NCBI GenBank assembly: GCA_024362935.1
Contig: JANCRA010000004.1
Coordinates: 25,101,121 to 25,165,120 of the forward strand
From: Setophaga petechia
Taxonomy: Eukaryota; Chordata; Aves; Passeriformes; Parulidae
DNA length: 64,000 nucleotides
Direction of reading: 5' to 3'
The notes below the pieces were generated by a model. The model had not been told where the DNA came from, did no database searches, and worked only from the letters and a program-made list of their open reading frames with translations. How positions within the stretch are numbered: the first letter of the stretch is position 1; every line of letters begins with the position of its first letter. A program made the position numbers and the translations under genes. Below are positions 13,801 to 27,039 of the stretch, in pieces.

Positions 13801-16800
13801 CTTAACAACAGGGAGAAGTGTGGCTGGGGAGGTCAAGTGCCGGTCTGCTTAAATAAACTTCTTAATCAATATCAATGAAGAGAAGACAGAATGGATGGCG
13901 TTGTTAAATGTTTATCTTGAAGCCTCAGGTGAGAAAGGCAAGCATCAGAGAGTCAGGTCCTGTAATTTTGTGCTAAAGTAGTTAAATTGAACACTTCTCA
14001 TAAGGGGATGTGCTTGCAAAATGCTGTCCATGCAAATGAAATAATGGGAGCTCAATGTGTTCTCATACACAGTACAGTCATCCTTAGGTATTTCAATCAT
14101 ATTCACTCTTATTTAACAAAACTTTTTTCAAAAATAAAAAGTAGGCCTTCTGGTCTGGAAGTTAATTGCAGTTGAAAATGACCAGCATTTTAAGAGTGAA
14201 GAAGTCAGTAGATTGGACCTCATTTTTTGAAAATGAGGAACCTTGATTTCTATTTTTTTTAGCTTGAGTACCTGAATGAAAGAGATTTCCTATGCCCAAG
14301 TTTGGGAACATTCACATTTTTATACTAATTCCCACCCCTAGTGCCACTTCTGGCCACTGAAGAAGGTGATAATCCTCAATTTATTTAAACATGACCTGGC
14401 CTGGGTATTTGTAAGTATACTACAGGCCCTTGCACAGAGATAAGTTTACTGGATAATGCTTTGGCTGTGTCATCAAGCAGAAACTTATGAGGAGGAAATA
14501 AAAAGCAGAGATCCATATCCACGCCTCCAAGAACTGGACCAATCATCTGATAGCAACACTAGCAAAAGCAATTGACTTCTTTGACAAGACTCAAATATCA
14601 ATTTATATTTCAATAAATGTCAGACCCTCTTTACATAGCTTTGGAGTAGGAGGCAAAATAATTGCTTTGAACTGCTGACATAAAAACAACAATAGGCTCA
14701 AATATGTTGGCTCCACCAAGTGCCATACATCAGCAAGAACAGCAGGGCACTGTGCATATTGTATCCAGTTAGAATAGCTTAACAGCAATTCTGTAGTAAT
14801 TAATATAATAATATTTTAATATTACATTAGTATTTAATTACCTGTCTTGTTTGTAGGCAGCTGGGAAAACTGGCAGCAAGCAGCAAAATGCTTCTCATGC
14901 TACTTGCTAAGCTGAGCATGTCTCTTTGTTCATTACATCATCTAGCTGATTTTCTTTCATGCAGTCCATGTACAGACAGATAGAACTATAATGACAAAAA
15001 CACCTGAACATTCAGATTTATTAAACTCCTTTTTTTTAGGAGTAACCCTTTGGAAAGCGGTGGTGAAATTATCTTTAATGTGATGAAATTATACTGATGT
15101 AAAACATAAAAAAAAAATAAGGCTAAAAACCCCTGTTGAATCAAGACAGAGACTGGCAGTTGGGAAGGAAATAGAGTCATGGGAAAGCAAGTGCTGATGA
15201 AAACCAAGTCTGTATAGAACAGGATTTTGCCAACTTTTGGAGATTGTTCATACAAACATAACAATCAGCAGCAGCAACATGATAGCTCTTTGTTCAGGCA
15301 TTCTCACTGATTAAATCTTGATCTTAGAGCTAACAGCTAAACCCTCAGGCAGCAGGTATAATATAATTGTTTGATCTGTCTAATTAAGAGTTTGGGTGTC
15401 TCAACGTAGGTAAAGCAGTCAGATGCCATAGAGATGAATAAATATGCAGGCAATGCAATAACAAGAACAAGACTCCTTTCTGGTAATTGAATAAAAGGAA
15501 AGGATGCAGCCCCAGCACGGCTCATTCATAGGATGGCTGTATTGCATCCCAGCAGGGCATGGATACCTGCATTTTTAGGAGCAGTAAGGCTTGCAGTGCA
15601 CTGGCTCTGCATTACCTTGCACGCATGGTGTCACTTTAGCGCAGGCTCTGTACTGTGGATATGTGGGTCCAGACACCACGTCACTTACACCAGGGAAAAC
15701 CTGTGTGTGCCCTCTCCTTACCTTCACTCCTGCTACATCAGGTAGTGATGCTTTGCCATAATCCATGTGTGGGTTTGCTTATTTGGTGTTGCCAGAATAT
15801 CCCATTCTCTTACATAGAACCTCAGAGGTCACACTCTGCGTATTTTCTTTGCACTATAGCTATTACAGTTAAGTGTGATAAATATCAAAATGCCTCTTCA
15901 TTCTTGAGGGGGTGTATAACAGAGGAAAGAAAAGAAGGTCAGTCTTGAGGTTTCCACCAGTGCAAATGAGGGCAAGGTGCAACACCTTTCTCTCTGCTAG
16001 AGGGTGTTTTTCTTTCTCTGACTTTCCTGTATGGTTGTATATTACCTCAGTCAACCTGATAACACTTCAGTCACCTTCGATCTCTTTGTAAGTATCCTAC
16101 ACCAATCCAGCCAGAACTGTAAAACAAGTTTCTTGATAAGTACTTCTTACCCAGTTAATCCAGGCACATCAGCAGCAGCTCTGTCAGATCCAAAGATGGA
16201 TAAATGATGATGAATGACAATAAAACTCGTGCATATATTAAAAATATGCAAACCAAAACAAATATTAAAAATATTCAACCAAAACCACAAAATCTAGATA
16301 ATGTCTGTCTTAGCCATCACTGAGGCCCATGGGGCACAACCCCTTCCCTGCCAGGGAGACACCTGGGGGTAGCTAATGCTGGTTTTGTGCACTGCTGAAT
16401 GCCAGCAGTGCTGAGCTCTGGGAGACACACAGCTGTAGGGACCAAGGCAAGCAATCTCAATCTTTCTCATCACTGACCTATCAGGACAGTGATAATTTTT
16501 GATCACTTCTGCCTCTGACTGGATCTGAAGCTGTGATGTGGAGTTGTAAAGGTTTGTATCCCATTACCAGGTTGTTAAGCCATTCAGAACATCACGTGAG
16601 CTCTCATCTTACCAAGTAAGACCATCTTTAAAAATGCATTTGGTATCTGTCTCCTAACAAATTCTGTATACACACAATATATACAGCAGTAAAAAATGTG
16701 TTTATATAAAATATTACATTTTGCATTGATATTTATATTCAAGCAAGCACAATTTTAAATATAAAGACTACACGTGTAATGTATGTGTATAGTACATTGA

Positions 16801-18159
16801 CACGATTTATGTAAACACTATACTACTATGATAAATGTACAGATGTTCTCCGTGTACACAAGACATTCTAAGATTAGCAGTTAACATTTCATTGCTATTG
16901 GGCTTGGTTGGTAGTATGAGCATGTGTGATAATAACCCTCCACAGTCCCAGTCTGTGACAACAGAATATCAAAAAAGAAGGGAGTAAAGCAACTCCCAGC
17001 TCAAACTGAGAAAAATCTAAGCATTGATGTAGAACTACACATTGAGTTCAAATATCTCTAGGATTCAGTTTTGCCCTCAGATGAACATGCATTTCTCATA
17101 TTTAACTTTTCTCTGGTAATTCTGCCCTTTTCTAAGAACATCCAAAAGCATCTGTGTTGCCCCTCCCTTCCCAATCTTGTGTGCATGTGTGCACGAGCAG
17201 GGTACTTTTGCAGGATATAAGTAGAACATATGGTGACCTGGCTAGCAACCTGTCTGTGAGCATAGAGTAAAATGAAGATCAGAATTAACTGCCATGTTGG
17301 AAATTTTGTCAGCCTGTCTTGTAAGTTTTAAAATCCCAACCAACCTGTTCAGCTAACCTTCTTAGACATACTAGATTGGTCTTTACATTTCAGCCCAGCT
17401 CCTGTCCAATTTTGTTCAAACAACCACTTCAATGGATTTTATTATACATATGAAAAAGCAAAACATTCCTGGTTCAATTACTCCCCACAGACTTCGCATT
17501 CCTAGGAGACACAGCAGTCCTTTTGTACCCCAGACACCAAAGGAGGGACCTGTGTGTCTCTAAATCCCTTTGCCTATTTATATAATCGGCCTTCTGGATA
17601 TCTGCGCACTGGGAGAGTCTTCTAGGAGTTCCTTTCCCTTGGGCTTTTTTTCAGTGCAGAAAGCCAAATTCCACTGAAAAGCAGAGGCAGCAGAGAGAGC
17701 GTCCAAGATATGTGTGTAAATGCAAATGGGTAAAGGTGAACATTCCAGTGGTCAAAAATGGCCCAAACCACAGAGAATTTTGATCCTTACCATGAACTCA
17801 AGAGAAGCTGTGTGCTTCTGGCAGATGATCCCTGTTTTCCCCGTATGACTGAATACAATTACAATATTTACATCCTCTTAACTTTTTTTTTTTTTTTAAT
17901 CTGAACAATTACTTCTTCCTATAATTAGTATCCCTGTGGTCATTTGGCATCTCTTACATTAGCCAGGGAGAGGTTTATGCACTACCTCAAGAATTAACAA
18001 GACAGAGCTGCAAGACAAAGCACCCTGTGATTTAAAAGTGTTCCTAATTTTCTTGTTTCATGTTTTCTTTCTTCATGCAGTGAAAATGCAGGCATTATAA
18101 GGAGACTGATATACTTGTTATTAGCCTTTTGACACCATGCTTAATGCTAACTTTGATAA
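10836..18159. other. Non-genic DNA, little structure
   Basis: No coding gene or transposon is recognised. Visible small items are a poly-T at about 13491-13503, a short tandem duplication at 16235-16285 and a poly-T at about 17884-17898. Reading frames remain short throughout. Confidence 0.65.
16235..16285 (+). repeat. 27-bp tandem duplication, slightly diverged
   Basis: A unit beginning ATATTAAAAATAT and continuing into CAAACCAAAAC is present twice, at 16235-16261 and from 16262. The copies differ by a few bases. The arrangement fits replication slippage in A-rich DNA. Confidence 0.8.
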
Positions 18160-18430
18160 AATTGGCAGGTGATGATTGAGAAAGCTCGCTTCCTCCATAA
18201 GCAGCCTTGGCTCTGCCTTCTCCCTTTTACTGACAGCATGTGCAGGATAAAGAGGATCAAAGGCCAGAGAAGTCAAATATGCAAACAGGTGGTAACTGGC
18301 TTCATTAGGTGGCAGAATATTTTAAGAGAATTGATAATATTTAATTAAGAAGACATGACCTTATTTCATCAGGCAGACCTGACTAATGCTGAAGTCTTTT
18401 TATAGCATACATTTAATTTAGACGCCCTCC
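18160..18430. promoter_or_regulatory. Candidate conserved non-coding (enhancer-like) block
   Basis: This block is not repeat-like and packs several words typical of vertebrate developmental enhancers: an E-box-like CAGGTG, GATAA, ATCAAAGG (TCF/SOX type), ATTAGG and a TTAATTAA homeodomain-type core. The motifs are short and individually common. Only their density and the lack of repeat or coding signal suggest a regulatory element. There is no direct evidence of conservation. Confidence 0.2.
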
Positions 18431-18551
18431 TCCAGTGATTGAAGTCATGTAGGGTCTGGTTCTTATTTATGCCTAATCTCTATCAGAGTACTAACTTTCT
18501 GGCCATAAACAGCCAGTGGGCTTACAGCAGGCACCAGAGGGCATGTAAATA

Positions 18552-18605
18552 TTATTTACAGATTTCAATTCCCTCCTCTTGGAGGGAATTGAAATCTATA
18601 AATAA
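18552..18605. repeat. Near-perfect inverted repeat, 25-nt arms and 4-nt loop
   Basis: Left arm 18552-18576, loop TCTT 18577-18580, right arm 18581-18605. The 17 base pairs next to the loop (18560-18576 with 18581-18597) are perfect. One mismatch (18559/18598) is followed by seven more pairs. As RNA it would be a short hairpin. I infer a template-switch origin rather than a microRNA, because the stem is short and nearly perfect. Confidence 0.95.
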
Positions 18606-21600
18606 AACAATATTAAATAGTCTGTACATTTAGTCTGCAACAACGGGTGAAGAAACAGAAAAATGCTGTCTCTTTATTGCATTTAAAGAAAGAAGAGAAA
18701 AATGTGCAACCCAGTGCAATACACAAGACTAATGAAACATATTTGATATTCAGAGCTCAAGAAATATTTTCTCCTCTAAGTAACAATGACAGCCTGAGCA
18801 ATTCTTCAGAGCCCTTCAGGCTATTATTTTAAAAATAGAAAGGGTGTTTCAGCTCTTCTGAACATAATAGTTTGCCTTTTTTAACAAAAATGTAAACTCT
18901 TCTCACACGGACTTCTATTTAACATAATTTTTGGCCATAGATATTGCTGTGGATGCTGTTGCAGTGTCCATTCCTATGCTGAAATGTTAAAAAAAATGTT
19001 TAGCACACCCAAATAATTTTCTGCAATTGTATGTTTTAATGCCTATGCTTTAAAAAAAATAAATCTTCTTATAGTACTAGTAATTCTAACTTTTACAAAA
19101 TATTTGGCAGCTGCTCATGAAAAGTCACTTTTTCCAAAATTTTTTCTCCTAAATACTTTAATACACACAGGACTCAGGCTAATTACTTTCAGCATTTACA
19201 CATTAGAATGGAATGAGTCTGAAGAAGCTGTCTATTGCCTTGGGTAAAGAATATAATATTAAAACTCTCAAGCTGTGTCTACCACATTTAACCCTTGCAT
19301 AAGTTATCTCTAAGTGCTATTCTTAGTGTTTTAAATTCTTATAAAACAGATCCTGAAAAAAAATCAAAGCACTGACTGACATTATAGCTCCGTGATTAGA
19401 TAATTAGAAACTACATTTGGGAAAAAGTAAGGTCACCTTTGAGTTGAGTCCTGCACTATAGGGTCCTGAATTGGTTTGATCTCCCTGGATTTTCCCTCTT
19501 GGTTGCCTAGCCCTTGCACTGGTTTATAGAAGAGGATTTGGGAAAACCCAGGGGAACAACAAGCATTCTGAGAAAAGGAAATTAGGATGCTTTTGGTGCT
19601 GTGCTGAAAAGCGTCTGCAGTTAACCTTAAAAACATTAGCAATGCATCTGTTTTTACAGAAGATTAACAGTAAGACTTATGGGCTGCACAGACTCTAGTA
19701 TGGGCTGATAAACCTCAGAACTATCTTCCTGCTTTTTCTCCTAAAGGCTGAGGAGACATTTCTCCAGCATTATTCCTATGAAGTTGAGATAAGCTGGAAT
19801 GCCAGAGCAAGTCTGGTGTATTTATCAGTCAGTGAAAACTTTGTCTCAAATGAAATGCTAGTTCAGAAGCACATTAATCACTTTTTTAATTTCCAAGAGA
19901 TAAGCCAGGCAATGTTTTTTAAGACTGGTTAGTGCCCCACTGAAATATAGACATACTGTTCATAATCACCAGCTGTGCTATGTGTCATGTTATGAACAGA
20001 CTATTATATGGATGTTCTGGGGTTGTGCTCTACCTATATATTGTTTTTGAAGCTGAAGACAGCACAGAATGAAGCAAATGCAGTAAAAGCTTTCATTTAT
20101 CAGTGTCTATCATCTTAATGATCAGCTCTGTTAGTATCCCAAAGTCCTGAGTGTGGGGGCCCTTCTTATCCCTTGCCTCCCCTACCTGTGGGAAGATAGA
20201 AGGGCTCAGGATTAATTGTAATCCTATATGGCAAGTTTGCTGCTGGTCAGTACCATGGTTCATACTTGCTTCAGTTTGACTGGGGGATGAGATTTATGTC
20301 CTTGGAGAAGCCTCCAGGTCTGGGGAGTCCTGCGTACCTCAGAATTTCAGTCTTGCTACAACCCAGCTCCAAAAGGGTGAGACAAGGAATCGGCCTTTTC
20401 CTGCTTTTTTAATCACCCGGGGAAATCCCCAACAGGGCTTAAATTCTCACTTTGACCATGAAAAATGGCCCAAATGATCCAGCTATCATTTCCTTTGATA
20501 ACTGGCAGGTCCACTCTGGTTTGACAGGCTGTCTATAATGCAATACAGTAAGGTGTACCCTTACTGCCACATGATGTTTGCCAGAAAGTGTAGTCCAGCT
20601 AGAAATCATCCACTGAAAGACACTCATACATAAAAAGTACAACTTCTTTTGCCCTCTTTGCCTTTCTGTATATTTTTACCTGTTGATCCATTATATCAGT
20701 TTTTCATCTGAGTTATTTCATGACCCTTCAAGTGCCAAAGTATTCAATGAATCAATAAATCCAGTTTCCCAAAGGATTTCTTCCCAGCAGATTTCAAATA
20801 CTTTTTGCAGTCGTTATTTCTTGGACCCCTGAAAGACAGGGCATAAGTTACACAGAGAGCAGGTTTTCATATATGAAACCTGCCATGATTGTCTTGTACA
20901 GCTCTGAGATAATCTTTTCAAGTAGTAATAATCTAAAAGAAAGATAATGTCTCTCTTGTCTGTCTAAGGACTAAAGAGGCTTCCCTTCCCATAACAGACA
21001 GGGAAAGGGAGAGACCAGGGCTCCATTCATTGTGCACAATAGGACTCTTCTTGCAGTCCGTCTCAGCATAGTTTAAAAAGTCAGCTATTACTCAGAGCAA
21101 ATAAAGGGCTAAAGATGGGAAACAGAGAACCTGAAGGGCCGTGAATAAAATCTGTCCCTGCAAGCAAACCAGCCTCATCAGGCTCTAATCAGTGAGGAAC
21201 CAGCTGTGCTGCCAGGGCCTGAAATATTTAAATCCTGGTGACAAACAAGATATAAGCTGTGTGAATCCATGTTTCAGGTCACTGTCAAATGTAACTGTAT
21301 GGTTTTGTGAGAGGAATGAGCTGAGAGAGTAGAAGAAGATGAGAAGCAGCAATTGAGTTATTAATTGTTGTACTTTGTTCAGCCTTCTTAGAAAGTTCTA
21401 ATTTAGACACAGACAAGAAAATTCAAGGCTCCTAGTCTTGATCCAGCTGAGCTGTACACCTCAAAGATGCCTTCCAGCCTTCCCACTGCCCTGCAAGCCC
21501 TGGGAAAATAAAAAAAAAAAAAGAAAAAAGAAAAAGTGAAAAAATAAAAAAAGTCAAAATTAAAACATAATTTAACATGTTAAATCTAGACATGCTCAGC

Positions 21601-24600
21601 TCTGCTCTCTGATAGAAACCTTTTTTTTCTCAGAGCCAGAAACCTTTTTTTCCCCACCTTTCAATCTCACCTTCTTGGCATTGTCTTTAGATGTCATCAA
21701 GAAGGTTTGGTGGTGCTTTTTCTAAAAAAACAGAGATGTTTTAGCTAAGGAATGCCTTTTGTCTGTAAGAGATAATACATTTTTTTCACTGAAAAGGAAA
21801 ACTGTGGGAAAGGTAGCTCAGGAAGCAAGTCTTTTTTTTTTACCCTAAGTAACAAGTAATTATTTTCAGCATTTGAATCTAATACAACACCTCTTGGGGT
21901 CACAGAACCCAATAGAAATTGGTCACTTCTGTGGTCATTTTTAAAAAGTGGTACCTGAAATTATACCTGGAGTTATAGGTGGGAAACCAGTCTGAATCTG
22001 CATGGACAAACTTTAAATAATTGTACAAAGACAGATCAAGACATTCTTCATGGCCTGTTAAGAATAATATTTTTAAATCTGGTCATTATTTTCTTGTTCT
22101 TATAGTGCAACCTGGACTGTAATGTTATCAACTCATGCTTTTTCACTGTGATAATAATTAACCACACAGGGATGGCAAGTATCTGCAGGCAAAAAAAATT
22201 TATTGCTTTTTAAATTCTGCTATATATTGCAAAATCTATGCATATTTATTTCCATATTTAAAAGGAAGGAACCCCAAGAGAAAGTAAAATATAGGTCAGG
22301 AACAAACTTTTGACAGTTGAAGAAAATATCTTCTCTCTGTTAAAAACATCTCTTCAGCATGAAACCACAGAGTCAATCCCTCTCTGTTGCTTTTGGGAAA
22401 GGAAAACCATAATTGTGCTACAAATTATTATTATTATTATTGTGGTAAAACATGTGCTGTAGTCCATGCCCAGGATTTACAGATATTGAGCAGTTCATGC
22501 TGAAGTTTTTGCACCTATAAATCCAACATGCCCCTGGCGTGAATTAAATTTACAGTGTGCTTACAGGAGTCAGAGATGCTCAGGCCCATGGAAAACACTG
22601 TGCCATTGTGCTAGACACCTTGCAAAGGCAGTAGTGGAGGAAGGATCTGCTTCTTGGAGATTAAAGACAGAAAAAAGGAGTAATAAAGAATGAAGGAGGA
22701 GTATACCTACAATTACCACTAAGGGAATCAGTGAAAGGGAGTACTAGAAGCAGTTGACTTTCCCATGCTGACTGGAGAAGAATGTGTCCATGGGGTTACA
22801 AGAAATTCCTCAGAAGTTTTCCCAAACAGCAAACAGCAATAGAGCACAAGTGACTTAGGGTGAAGTAGCACCCCATAAAGGTGAAAAATGCCTTTGTTTC
22901 CTCATACTGAAGGAAGTTAGAGAGGGGTGGGACAAGCTGGATCCTAATTTCTTTTGTCTTGACTAAATAATGCTTGGAAGTAGACAGAGCAAGACTGGCA
23001 TAACCATCTCATGCAGGCAAACTTTGATGGACTTTTGGCAGCTGGAGATGATTGGTTGAGCTTTTAAAGGTCTGACACAGTTGTCTGAAAATAATAGCGA
23101 GAGGAGTATCTGGGTTTTTTAACCCTAACATTTTGGGTCCCTTTCTAGCTGTGTTATGAAATTCCTGTAAAAATACTACACATAAAATGCTGAATGACCA
23201 AGCCAAAGTACACTTCTTTCTGATATACTGGCTTCAGCACAAAGTTGTTTTGTCAGTGACATGGATCTCAGCTCCCAAGTGTAGTAGCACAGACATCACT
23301 GTGGTGGCCTAAAACCAGACACACCATCTAAGGACACCATGGTCAAAATGGCTTGTGTTGGTTGAAGTGCAACCAAACAAGCACTGAATGGCCACACAGT
23401 CCTCCTCCCACACAAGAATAACACTGTGGCAGACCTCTGGCATTTAGGAGAAAAGGCAATGCAAAAGCAGAGGATGGAAGCAGAAGTAGGGTGCTGAAGC
23501 TGGAGGACAGGGGCCTGACAGCTACCAGAAGGCTACCAAAAGAAGCTGAGCCAGCAGAAAGTCAGCACATAGCTAAATTATTTTATCGCAGATTATATGA
23601 AATTGTAGCCTGAGAGATACAAATCAGTGTTCACAGCTTTCACAGGACACTTAAAATATATGCCTAATACTCTTCTTCAAGTGTATTTTAACAATTTCCT
23701 TGGCTTTTGTATCCATGCATAGGAGCTGATTTTCTCCCTATCCTACTGAATATGTAGATAATATTAGCCCTGTGACTGTGACTGTGACTGCTGGCCTTTT
23801 CCAGACTTTTTACCCTGGTGTTCACATTAACAGAAAGTTCTGGAATGGCATAGGATAGATATATGTCCAAAACACATCACCAAGCCTTGGACTGAAGATT
23901 CCTAATTGGTGGGAAGTAAATATGCCTGTGGACCTCATTCACCCAGGCTTTGAGCTGGTCCTCTAGTCAGATTTCATCCACTGAGGCACAGGTGGGATCA
24001 AACTTGAGAGAACAGTCCAAGCCCAGCAGCTGGCCTTGGTTATCTGTGACATGGCCTTTCTCAAGGAAATAGCTGACTTGAAAGGTAGAAAGAAGAGATG
24101 TCTGGAAATAAAACACTTTTGTTGTCAAGACCAGCCTGCTGAGGCCTTACCATGGAAAATGCTTATGATGCAGATATGGGTCTACCTGCATGAGAGAATT
24201 TGGCACGTAATCATGGCCAACAGGGTCTGCAGCAGGATAGCCTGAGGATAGGATGCCCCTGGTGTGTCAAAGAACACAGGAAACCCATGTAAAAACAATA
24301 CAGTGGACTATTGCTAATAAAAATTACCACAGTACATAAAATAAAGCCCAAAATAGCCTCAAGCTTTTTTTCCCCCCCTGGGGTCTGTTGCTTCTCGCTC
24401 AACATCATAATTAATACTGGGACATTCCAAAGTGTCTCCTCCCCACAGGGCTAGTTTGGCAAACATCAGGCTACCTAAGTTTAACCAGCTTTCTTGGTAA
24501 GATATTTGGGAGTCATATGAAATGTACTTGGAGAGTTTGGGGCAAATATGAGAGCTCACAGTAGTTCACAGCATATTTCGCATAGTGTGACCTCCAGTGT

Positions 24601-24999
24601 CTGGATCTAGCAGAACTTAGGCCACCTGCAAGGGATATCAGAGACAGCAGATTCTGTGGAACAGGGAGCTGGAAGTGTTCTGCACACGCTAGAGAGCAGC
24701 TGTTTTCTTTTTACTTTAAAGAACTTGCCCTGAAATTATTATTGTTCTATGCAGGGTTTATTTCCTCAAGCAAAACAGGACTGCATGACGTGCTTTTAAG
24801 TTTAAATGTGTTTATCAGTATAAATAGATAAGCAAAAAGGATTATTCTCATGAATGAATACTGTAGGCATGATTTTCAAGATTACCACTCGGCAAGCCAT
24901 ACTCCATCGTAGCATATGTTGAGTGCCATGCATGTGCTGAATTGGAAAAAACTGAAGTCTGTGGTTTCAGGCTTCACTTAACTAGAGCCTGGGCAAATC
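18606..24999. other. Non-genic DNA with low-complexity tracts
   Basis: No gene or transposon is recognised. An A-rich low-complexity patch lies at about 21487-21560, (ATT)6 at 22424-22441 and a (GTGACT)3 run near 23778. Frames are short and patternless. The stretch near 21060-21300 is free of repeats and might contain non-coding conserved sequence, but nothing specific supports that. Confidence 0.65.
22424..22441. repeat. (ATT)6 microsatellite
   Basis: Six uninterrupted ATT units can be read directly. Confidence 0.9.
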
Positions 25000-25076
25000 A
25001 GGAGAAAAACACCTCTTGCCTAGATAACAAAGCCTTGTATAGGAGAAAAACACCTCTTGCCTAGATAACAAAGCCT
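25000..25076 (+). repeat. 41-bp tandem duplication
   Basis: The unit starting AGGAGAAAAACACCTCTTGC occurs at 25000-25040 and again from 25041 to 25076. The shared 36 bases are identical. Identity between copies implies a recent duplication or an assembly duplication. Confidence 0.95.
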
Positions 25077-25080
25077 CTAT

Positions 25081-26079
25081 CATATTTATAAAAATGCCAG
25101 TGACAGCAACTTTTTAATTAATTTCATATGGTAATGTTCCCCAGGATTTCCATAAGATACAGATAAAGAAGAGCATTCTCTTCTGCCTTTCATACATCTT
25201 TAAAAACTAACAGATGCTGCTTGATTATGTGTTTAATAAATGTATTTTGTTTTAAAATTCTGCCATCCTCTCTCTGTTCATTGCATATTAAGGCAGGGTA
25301 TGTATATGTCTGTCTATGTGTATATATTAACTGATACAATTTCTCAGCCTATTTTATTTTAAAATAAGAATGATACAGTTTATCAGTTTTTATTTAACTT
25401 CTGATATCACATATCATTGTCTCTTGTTTTCCTCTGTTTCTTTCATTAACCTTTTTTCCTTTTTCATCCTCTCTTTGTCTCTCTCCATACATCCCTATTA
25501 CATATGCTCTCTTCCCTCTCAAGTTTTTTGGTTTTTTGTTTTTGCAGCATTCAGTGCTGTATTATACAAGAAGATTATACGTGTTCCTCAGTGCTGGCAG
25601 TTTTTGGTTAGGAAACTCATAAATCTATTAAATCTTTTCCTTCTTGTCCTTGCATAATACCATGTGGATCCTACAAATGCTTGATCCCCCTCCTGCTGTT
25701 CTGTTGTGTGGTCTCTTTTCTTTGTGACTGGTCACTGAGATCAAATAAAGGTATGGGAGCCACAAGCAGTTTCAGTCACAATCATTGCTCAAATATTGGC
25801 ATAGGTGGTTGAATCAGACTACTCTGGATGATTATAGCATCTCAGTCTTGAGCAGCACAAGAGGGAAGGCAATGCAAGGGGATATAAGACAACCTTCAAT
25901 GGCCAAATGTAGCTCTGGCTGACTATTTTTTGCTAAAGAGTCCCATGTATTCATCAGTGCAACAACAGCAGTTAATGCAGTGCACTCGAGGTGGCACGCA
26001 CTTGCTAAACTTCCTCAGGGAAATACATATGCTGAAAATCCAGAGTTTCAACAATCTAGTCTCCATATCCTGAAAAAGA
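25081..26079. other. Non-genic DNA between duplication and CR1 tail
   Basis: AT-rich, with pyrimidine-rich stretches near 25430-25530. No gene is recognised. The 95-codon frame at 25370-25657 is hydrophobic because of T-richness and shows no domain. Confidence 0.65.
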
Positions 26080-26281
26080 TCTGAGCCCAGGAACAGGCTC
26101 CCCAGGAAAGTGGTCACAGAACCAAGCCTGACTTGAGTTCAAGAAGTGTTTGGACAACGCTCTTGGGCATATAGTGTGATTCTTTGAAATCACACCATAT
26201 GTGCTGGGACAGGAGTTGGACTTGATGATCCTGATAGGTCCCACCCAACTCAGCATATTCTATATTCTATGATTCTATGAC
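26080..26281 (+). mobile_element. CR1 LINE 3' tail fragment
   Basis: This is the extreme 3' end of a chicken-repeat-1 (CR1) non-LTR retrotransposon, 5'-truncated as usual for the family. Diagnostic pieces in order are the CAGGCTCCCCAGGAAAGTGG segment near 26094, the GGACTTGATGATCCTGATAG segment near 26217, and a terminal run of ATTCTATG octamers ending about 26281. The octamer tail is the hallmark of avian CR1 and marks the insertion end. Part of the tail (26168-26201) is a foldback not expected in CR1. The left boundary is approximate. There is no coding capacity. Confidence 0.9.
26168..26201. repeat. Inverted repeat inside the CR1 tail, 14-nt arms
   Basis: Left arm 26168-26181 and right arm 26188-26201 are reverse complements except for one A/C position, with a 6-nt loop. 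The right arm occupies the place where CR1 tails normally continue from GTGTGATTCTT into a different sequence. That comparison relies on my recollection of the family. Confidence 0.8.
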
Positions 26282-27039
26282 TGATCTTCCAACTTTCTCA
26301 AATAAGATGATTTGTAATGGGGGATTTTGAGGTCTTGGACCTGGATAAGTGTTACTGAAAATAATGTTCTGAGTTTTTTAATGAGGAAGTTGAGAAAAGC
26401 TCTGTCCTTAAATCTAACTCGTATTTTTCTTCATCCAGATCAAAAGCTTTACATATTAACCGTGTTTCCTTACAGTTTGAATTTTGTCACTTCGTGGAAG
26501 CTACAACTGAGCATCTAATGTAATTTCTTTCCAATTCTTTAATGCCCAGATAATATTTCTTGGGTATTTTCCAGCAGTTTTACCATCAGCTCAAATTGAA
26601 GAAACACTTCAGTCCAGGCACTCATTTTTTCTGTCTTTAGAAAGGAGAGCACAGAGGTATATGTATTGGTATACAAATTGCACTTTATTCTCCTTTAGGA
26701 TTTCTGTTTCAACATGTATTTCTCAGTCCCTCTCACTCAGTTTTGCCCTGGTTTCAGAAGAGTTTTCCTACTGGAGTGAATTTTTTTTTTAGGAAAGAAA
26801 GCCTCTCCTGGTATTTCAATCATTGGTAGGAAGCCTGTGCTGTTCAGGCTTCTGGGCTGTATGATCAGGTACTATAATACTTCAGTCTATAGCTAATAAA
26901 TATTTTGGAAGTGACAAAAGGGGGGGGAAATGAAGAAAATAACAGCCACCATTTAAGAAATTTGCTTTAGAAAAGGTTCCGTAGATAGCATTTGTCATTG
27001 AAATGCTAGTGCGTTGAAATGCACCAACTTTTAAACTAA
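26282..27039. other. Spacer between two CR1 insertions
   Basis: AT-rich sequence with a short G run near 26921-26929. Nothing recognisable is present. Confidence 0.6.

Noticed and set aside
20860..20883. Near-palindrome GCAGGTTTTCATATATGAAA and following CCTGC
   Set aside because: Arms of only 7-8 bases plus an AT palindrome; too short to separate from chance.
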